Below are positions 58,150-64,000 of a DNA stretch of 64,000 bases, in pieces. The notes below the pieces were generated by a model. The model was not told the DNA's origin. It ran no database searches and worked only from the letters and a program-made list of their open reading frames with translations. Positions within the stretch are counted from its first letter, which is position 1. Every line of letters starts with the position of its first letter. Source of the DNA: Amoebidium appalachense (taxonomy: Eukaryota > Ichthyosporea); contig CAVNZM010000008.1 of the NCBI GenBank assembly GCA_963693365.1, positions 9,486,001 to 9,550,000 of the forward strand, read 5' to 3'. The translations under genes and the position numbers were made by a program.

Positions 58150-59451
58150 TCAATACATGTGCCGGTAGGGCGTGTTGTGGAGATACAACAGGTCCGCGCG
58201 CGTCACCTCATCCGGCAGGGCACTCTCGGGCACGCACGCACGCGTGTTCAGGAGCAGCAGCAGCGCAAAGACGTGCTTGAAAAACGCCAGGGCCAGCTCC
58301 TCTGCGGGAAGGCTCGCGTGGTTGATTCGCGCCAAAACACTGTACCAGTCCGGTGTCTCGTCGTGCATCAAGAAGCGCCTGTTCGGGGCGTTCATGTGAG
58401 ACAGGACGCGGTACAGGGCGGCACGGCTCAGTTGCTCGGCCCCTATGTACCAGGCGAACTCCGCGAGTTCAAAGAGGGCCGAGAGCGTGTGCTTGTCGTC
58501 GGCCGGGAGCTCGATGTTGCCCATGTGGAAGTACTGCAGGACACAGTGAAACACCCGTGTGGTTACTGCCAGACGAGGGCCTTCGGTGTGCTCCATGTAC
58601 CCGGTGCCCAGGAGCACCCTGAAGAAGCCGTTCGAATGGGACAAGAGTTCGGCGCAGGCATTCACGCTGCCGTCCAACAGGGTTATGTGCCTCCCACCCG
58701 GAAAGTCGGCTAGGACACGCCTGTAAGGCGCTTGCTGGGTGGAATAGCCGAACAGTGCGTGCCGGGTTATGCGGTACAAGCTGATTCCCGAAGCCATGTA
58801 GATTACAGGGCCAGACACGGCAATGTGCACGGCCGCGTGGGATTCGCCTGTAACTTCGGTGAACGGCCCCGCTACATATCCGACCCCGTGCACCGACACC
58901 TCGAAGACGCACTGTGTCGTGGTGTCGAATATCCAGCTCCTGGTTTCTTCTCTGTCGTGCTTGTGGTAGCCGCGTGTGGACATGTGATTGCAGCACCATA
59001 CACCGCCTATCAGGGGCGACAGATCGCGGACGGGCATCGGGGGGCGGGGCGAACATGCTGGCACCCCATTCTCGAGGTATAGCTGTTGGTGGTCGTCAGC
59101 CACAAACCCCACTTGGTGTGCTTGTATGATGCCAGGGGTGTAGCTGTCAAGGACAATGTACTCCGTTGGAGATCCAGCTCGGCCGACAAGAACAGGGTCA
59201 ACGAGTGTCCGGTCCGATGGGACAACGGCCGTGATGACCTTGATGCGTTTCCCTGGATTCAGCTCGGCACTCCGGTTAGTTATCCGACCGGCGTTGTTGA
59301 CTTGAAAAACAAGATGTTCCATCGCCATGTACAATATACCATCCACCACGCCCAGACCGGTGATGTTGCGATCCAGGTTGGCGTAGGTGATGCGCTCGCA
59401 TTTCATCACGTGGGGCACGGAGGCAGATTCGACTGTCGTCCACTGGTTCAT
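58150..59451 (-). CDS. Propeller-like/BTB-domain protein
   Basis: 433 residues. Residues about 20-260 contain repeated short beta-type blades (GLGVVDGILYMAMEHLVFQV; GPVIYMASGISLYRI) and look like an NHL/kelch-like propeller. Residues about 265-365 match a BTB/POZ fold (ITLLDGSVNACAELLSHSN, then FRVLLG, then LQYFHMGNIELP and ALFELAEFAWYIGAEQLS). BTB proteins usually dimerise and serve as Cullin-3 adaptors, and viral genomes often carry them; the propeller-before-BTB order is unlike typical BTB-kelch. A TATA element lies 36 bp upstream. Confidence 0.72.
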   Translation of the reverse strand: MNQWTTVESASVPHVMKCERITYANLDRNITGLGVVDGILYMAMEHLVFQVNNAGRITNRSAELNPGKRIKVITAVVPSDRTLVDPVLVGRAGSPTEYIVLDSYTPGIIQAHQVGFVADDHQQLYLENGVPACSPRPPMPVRDLSPLIGGVWCCNHMSTRGYHKHDREETRSWIFDTTTQCVFEVSVHGVGYVAGPFTEVTGESHAAVHIAVSGPVIYMASGISLYRITRHALFGYSTQQAPYRRVLADFPGGRHITLLDGSVNACAELLSHSNGFFRVLLGTGYMEHTEGPRLAVTTRVFHCVLQYFHMGNIELPADDKHTLSALFELAEFAWYIGAEQLSRAALYRVLSHMNAPNRRFLMHDETPDWYSVLARINHASLPAEELALAFFKHVFALLLLLNTRACVPESALPDEVTRADLLYLHNTPYRHMY

Positions 59452-59486
59452 CTTGAATATGACACATGAGACATGGCAGGTCGTCG

Positions 59487-59494
59487 CTTATATA
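59487..59494 (-). promoter_or_regulatory. TATA box for the BTB gene
   Basis: The minus strand reads TATATAAG, 36 nt from the ATG at 59451. It overlaps the 3' end of the partial gene upstream, implying compact packing. Confidence 0.5.
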
Positions 59495-59695
59495 CCATCC
59501 ACCGAATCCTGGATGGATGAGGATTGCAGGGCCTGTATGTAGCCATGGACCGCCTGTGTGTCCCCGGACAAGTCTTCCCGCGTGGGCTCGTGCGTTGCTT
59601 CAGGGTCTCCCTCCATCCCAAAACCACATGACCGTGCAAAGCAGTTTGTTGTAACGTGTGCTATCGTCCACAGGCCCGCCATTGCGTGTTGGTAT
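59488..59695 (-). CDS. 3' fragment of an unidentified gene running into the gap
   Basis: An open frame enters from the gap and ends at the stop 59488-59490; about 69 residues are visible (GLWTIAHVTTNCFARSCGFG and onward; acidic end). The apparent continuation across the Ns is meaningless. No family recognised. Confidence 0.4.
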
Positions 59696-60195
59696 NNNNN
59701 NNNNNNNNNNNNNNNNNNNNNNNNNNNNNNNNNNNNNNNNNNNNNNNNNNNNNNNNNNNNNNNNNNNNNNNNNNNNNNNNNNNNNNNNNNNNNNNNNNNN
59801 NNNNNNNNNNNNNNNNNNNNNNNNNNNNNNNNNNNNNNNNNNNNNNNNNNNNNNNNNNNNNNNNNNNNNNNNNNNNNNNNNNNNNNNNNNNNNNNNNNNN
59901 NNNNNNNNNNNNNNNNNNNNNNNNNNNNNNNNNNNNNNNNNNNNNNNNNNNNNNNNNNNNNNNNNNNNNNNNNNNNNNNNNNNNNNNNNNNNNNNNNNNN
60001 NNNNNNNNNNNNNNNNNNNNNNNNNNNNNNNNNNNNNNNNNNNNNNNNNNNNNNNNNNNNNNNNNNNNNNNNNNNNNNNNNNNNNNNNNNNNNNNNNNNN
60101 NNNNNNNNNNNNNNNNNNNNNNNNNNNNNNNNNNNNNNNNNNNNNNNNNNNNNNNNNNNNNNNNNNNNNNNNNNNNNNNNNNNNNNNNNNNNNNN
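59696..60195. other. Assembly gap, 500 N
   Basis: Exactly 500 unknown bases, a conventional placeholder length. Composition and repeat content differ sharply on the two sides. Confidence 1.
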
Positions 60196-60255
60196 TACTC
60201 TAGGCATGTACCTAGGAAGTGTAGATTCTACATGTAGGGTAGGATGGAATTTTAT

Positions 60256-60322
60256 GATTTCCGAGTGGCCGTCTTGGATTTCCGAGTGGCCGTCTTGGAT
60301 TGCCGAGTGGCCGTCTTGGATT
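60256..60322. repeat. 21-bp tandem repeat, three copies
   Basis: Units starting gatttccgagtggccgtctt at 60256, 60277 and 60298; the third has one change (gattgcc). Confidence 0.95.
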
Positions 60323-60452
60323 TCATGCACCCATATTATACCGTGCGTGATCCCCAATTGATTCATGCATTCGCATTCATGTTATTTACTTATGCCCGAT
60401 TCCAATTGATTCCTGCATTCCTAATTGTTCCATGCACTTATGCTATACCCTT

Positions 60453-60590
60453 CACGAGTAACTCATTAACATCGATGATCCCTTGATATTTAATAAAGCT
60501 AAACAACATTCATAATACAAAATTAGCGCCTAATAGCTCATCCATAATGGCTAAGAGTTGTCTATTACATTATTGCTAAGAAGCATTCAT
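60453..60590. repeat. Diverged duplicate, copy 1
   Basis: About 138 bp matching 60976-61112, including aacatcgatgatcc, taaacaacattcataatac and taagagttgtctattaca. Many differences are transitions (for example agcgcc/agtgcc, ctcatcc/ctcgtcc). Confidence 0.85.
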
Positions 60591-60975
60591 AAACAACCAT
60601 AAGATTCATGAGATCCATACAGTTTTGAAAAGAAGCATACAGGGACAATCATGAGATTCATAAACAGCCATGAAACCAGAAAGAGCTATGAGATCTAAGA
60701 ACAACAAGGATGTCCACGATCCCAATTGATTCATGTACCCAAGAACACCACTGATTACTACATGATCCTAATCAATTTCTTCACTATTTTAATTGATTCA
60801 TGCATTTATGTTATACACTCATGCATCTAATAGCTCCATTGATTTATACACTCATGTTATTCCATACACCCAGAACCCAATTAATTTATACATTCATGTC
60901 ATACACTTAGAGCATCCTTGATTCCTGCACTTATTTCTAGAACACCATTGATCCTTGCACTCATGCCATGACATG

Positions 60976-61112
60976 CACGAGGGACTCCTTAACATCGATG
61001 ATCCATTTACATACTAGATAGCTAAACAACATTCATAATACGAAATTAGTGCCTAATAGCTCGTCCATGATTCCTAAGAGTTGTCTATTACAGTATTGCT
61101 AAGAAGCATACA
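60976..61112. repeat. Diverged duplicate, copy 2
   Basis: Second copy of the 60453-60590 sequence, 523 bp to the right and in the same orientation. Confidence 0.85.
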
Positions 61113-61621
61113 TATACATCCATGAGATATATACATGATTGCCAGAAGTACCCATGAACAACCATAAGATTTAAGAACAACAAGAATATCCACAATCCCA
61201 ATTTCTTCATGCACTTATGTATTAGCACTTATGTTATATACTCAATAGCACTACGGATTCCTGCACAATTTTTAATATATTCATGCATCTAATAGCACCA
61301 TTGACCTATGCCGTACACTCAAGAGCACCACTAATTCCTGCAGGCTCATAATTGACTTATATACTTATGTCATATCGTGCGCGACCATCATTGATTCATG
61401 CATTCGCATTCATGTTATGTACTCCTGCACCCCAAAGTACATTTACTTATGTCTTATATTCAAGAGTCCCAATGATTCATACCATGCACGCCAGAGCCCC
61501 ATTGATTCATGCACGATTGATTTATGCATTTATGTATTCGCACTTATTCTCGATCCTAATGGATTCATGTATTTATGTCTTATTCAAAAGAGAATAAACC
61601 AGGTTATTCTTGTAATATACT

Positions 61622-62010
61622 GAGATTCCCTTTGAAAATTAGCTTAAATGTTATAAATCGAACTAAGATATGACCTGCCTAAAGGATAACAAACTTCGAC
61701 CTCGCGAGAATAATAGACCAGCTTTATTGGGATGTAGGTTTAGATTTCCTTGGGAAACGACTCAAGATCTTATACATTCAACTAAAGGATTATCTGCAGA
61801 AAGAGTAGCACCCTTTGTCATCTGCAAGAAAAATAGACCATGTGATATATTTATAGGTGGAGATTTCCTTAGTAAACCAATATAAATTTAGAAATCCGAC
61901 TAAAAGATTACCGGCTGAAAGGTAGCAACCATTGTTATACTATAGAAAATTCTACAAGGTTATCTTAGGTTTAGGCGGATATTTCTTGACAGACGACTCG
62001 AATGTTAAAT
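61622..62010. repeat. Degenerate tandem repeat, ~119-bp period
   Basis: gattyccttt/gatttcctt-type unit starts recur near 61624, 61743, 61862 and 61980. Each is followed by gactaaa(a/g)gatta, a gaaagg-gtagcaacc-like segment and aaaatagacca. Copies are strongly diverged. Confidence 0.7.
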
Positions 62011-64000
62011 GATTTACAAAGAGGCATCCCATAATTGAACAATCCTGACGATCAAGAATACAAGACCTGTACCTTATTAACAAATATGGAAGGGGGTAGG
62101 ATATTTATCAATAGTAGTTTAACAGCGTGAAATTTGGTAAACGAATGATGCTCTAAACCGCAGAGCACCTTAAAAATATTTACCTTTCTAGATTTTACAG
62201 GTATAAAGCTCTCTTATTAAGAAAGTCCTTTGTTAAGGCACCTTAGCTAACCATCAAGAAAGTCCTCCGTCAAGTCACCCTAAACTTCGTCCTTGAGAAA
62301 TATCCGGGATCTAATCTCGATTTCAATTTATTCGTCTCCCCCCGTACCAGGTATCGTTAATGCTCTTAGAGCAATTACTTTTCCGAGACTAGAATTTACG
62401 GTCTCAGATTTGTCCAACGGTAAAAAATCTAATACAGATTTATACTTTGTCCAATGTAAAATCATTTAGTTTAAGTCCACAAGCTTTTACTTCATAGCAT
62501 AACTATTATCTCTTTCTTAACAAAAGAGTATTGCGAGTACCAACTCGTTGCGAGTACTAGACGAGCTTGTCGTCGTATAATGACAAGAGTATAAGACTTT
62601 TCTCTTAGCGAGAAAGCTTTGAAGAGACTCTTGTAATTTGAGAATTACCCATTCACCTTGTACGAGTAAGGAGAATTTTACTAAAGCATAAGAACGTTTC
62701 TTAGCTAGAAGGCTCAAGAGAGACTCTCGCCTTTAAACTTTTTATCTCTTTGGTGATATGTCATAATAACGTCTCTACTTACATAACCAATAACTTATTC
62801 GGTTCTTAAATATGCACCTTATTATTTTTAAACCGTCCTACTACTATACATCTATATTTTCTAATCTGTCAGATGGCATACAAATTCAAACTGTTAAAAT
62901 AGTACAAACTAAACGAAAGTACTTAATCTTTAATCTAGGAGCTTAAACCGTAAACTTTCTTTTATTACTTATATAAATTTAGTTTTCGAAGCAGGCTTAA
63001 TACACCAGCCTTAAAAATCCTGCATATAGCTCTAAACTTGGAGAGTTTATACTACTTTTTAACGAGTATTTTATGAGTGGTGACTCTACTGAGACTCTAG
63101 TAAAAATTCGGAGGGACAGACTCTTCAGTGAAAAACTAACATCACATTACTTATTTAAACTTTGCAGATCGCATTCTCATATACCTAGCCCAATTAACGC
63201 ATCGGCACAAATAATTCAATTTCATGAGTTTGGTCTCAAAGATAGTAAAAGTATTATTATCTTGCCGATTTCTAATTAAAATCCTTAAAATTCTAGAATT
63301 AAATTTATTCTATCGATGAATTAACAGAGGAAGGTCCCTATTTTTGCATAGGGTTAGAAAGTAATATGAATTTATAATTTCTTTAAAAATTCCTTAGAGT
63401 ACACCTTAAACAAGCAGACTTCAGGTACTAGTATTGAAGACACATTATGTATTATACTTTCTCTTACGAGTTTGCAAGAATCCTATTACTTTAACAATAT
63501 GATTTTGCAGTACACTGTATTTTCGATAAACACTAAATATTAGTTTAATAAATATGATATATCATTAAACCTCCAGGTTAGAAGGAAGTTATAGTACTAT
63601 TCATTCCAACCAGCTTAGACTTTAATCTAAGAGCGGACTATATTTTCCAACCTGTATATGTAACAGATTGTTTTGCATGTAGTATATGAGAAATTTACTA
63701 ATAGATATTTTATCTCGAGTAGTTTCCTACGGATTTGCCCGTCCGAACGTTGTTTTACTAACAAAAGAAATCCCTGTCTAGTCCCGTAGGTTCTAAGAAG
63801 GTTCTCGCATATAGCGAAGTTTATAATAGATCATTGTGTTAATTGCACTCTCCCATGCTCTACGATACTATTTTATCAAGCAATACAGATCTAATTTGAA
63901 ATCAAACGACAATTCACCCTATATAAAATGCCTATATTGATAATAATAATTCCTCAAGCAGTACATACTTTACCTAAAATTATGGTATTATTTGTGCCGT

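Larger units (their letters stand above)
60196..64000. other. AT-rich, gene-poor segment of decayed repeats
   Basis: No supported gene: the longest frames are 60-80 codons with no domain. The sequence lacks the GT arrays and G runs typical of 3-43 kb and the GC-rich genes of 46-59 kb. Degenerate repeats recur throughout, for example attgattcatgcattcatg motifs (60340-61580), agaaagtcct.cgt.aag.cacc (62220 and 62259) and a pair around 62589-62730. Confidence 0.65.

Noticed and set aside
59488-60366. Continuous open frames across the N gap
   Set aside because: They exist only because N codons are not read as stops; the two sides have unrelated composition.

Overview
The window is eukaryotic. 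Two genes on the minus strand are split into many short exons with GT-AG introns and consistent phases, and a third spliced gene lies on the plus strand at the left end. Introns and spacers from about 3 to 43 kb are filled with (GT)n/(CA)n arrays, homopolymer G/C runs and compound (GT)n-(G)n tracts. The host looks like a unicellular or simple eukaryote; I cannot name it, and the sequence does not prove a lineage.

Layout. 0.9-2.5 kb: a three-exon gene for a secreted, probably GPI-anchored Cys-containing protein behind a CCAAT/TATA promoter. 6.3-18.6 kb (minus): an IMP-dehydrogenase-like gene reconstructed from ten exons, with a repetitive N-terminal extension and altered active-site motifs. 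18.6-25.6 kb: mostly repeats, including an unusual palindrome array, plus weak exon candidates. 25.6-34.1 kb (minus): an 11-exon alanine-glyoxylate aminotransferase (AGXT-type) gene whose exon phases all fit. 36.1-43.0 kb (minus): a four-exon transposon-type gene joining a DDE transposase-like region, an OTU protease domain, a CXC cysteine motif and a basic coiled-coil/zinc-ligand tail. 43-46.2 kb: a MITE-like element, inverted repeats and a 92-bp tandem repeat.

46.2-59.7 kb changes character. Genes are intronless, tightly packed and on both strands, with almost no microsatellites. This block encodes an SF3 (D5/DUF5906-like) helicase, a P-loop ATPase-like protein, coiled-coil proteins, very basic small proteins (one with a candidate -1 frameshift site), a trypsin-like protease with a signal peptide, a YqaJ/lambda-type exonuclease, a DUF5760-like protein and a propeller-like/BTB protein. 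An IS607-family element (serine recombinase plus TnpB) lies inside it. I read the block as an endogenous large-DNA-virus-like segment. Neither a capsid gene nor a DNA polymerase is visible in the window, so the virus group is open.

59,696-60,195 is a 500-bp assembly gap. Beyond it (60,196-64,000) the sequence is AT-rich, has no convincing genes, and consists of decayed repeats whose copies differ largely by transitions. It may not belong next to the viral block.
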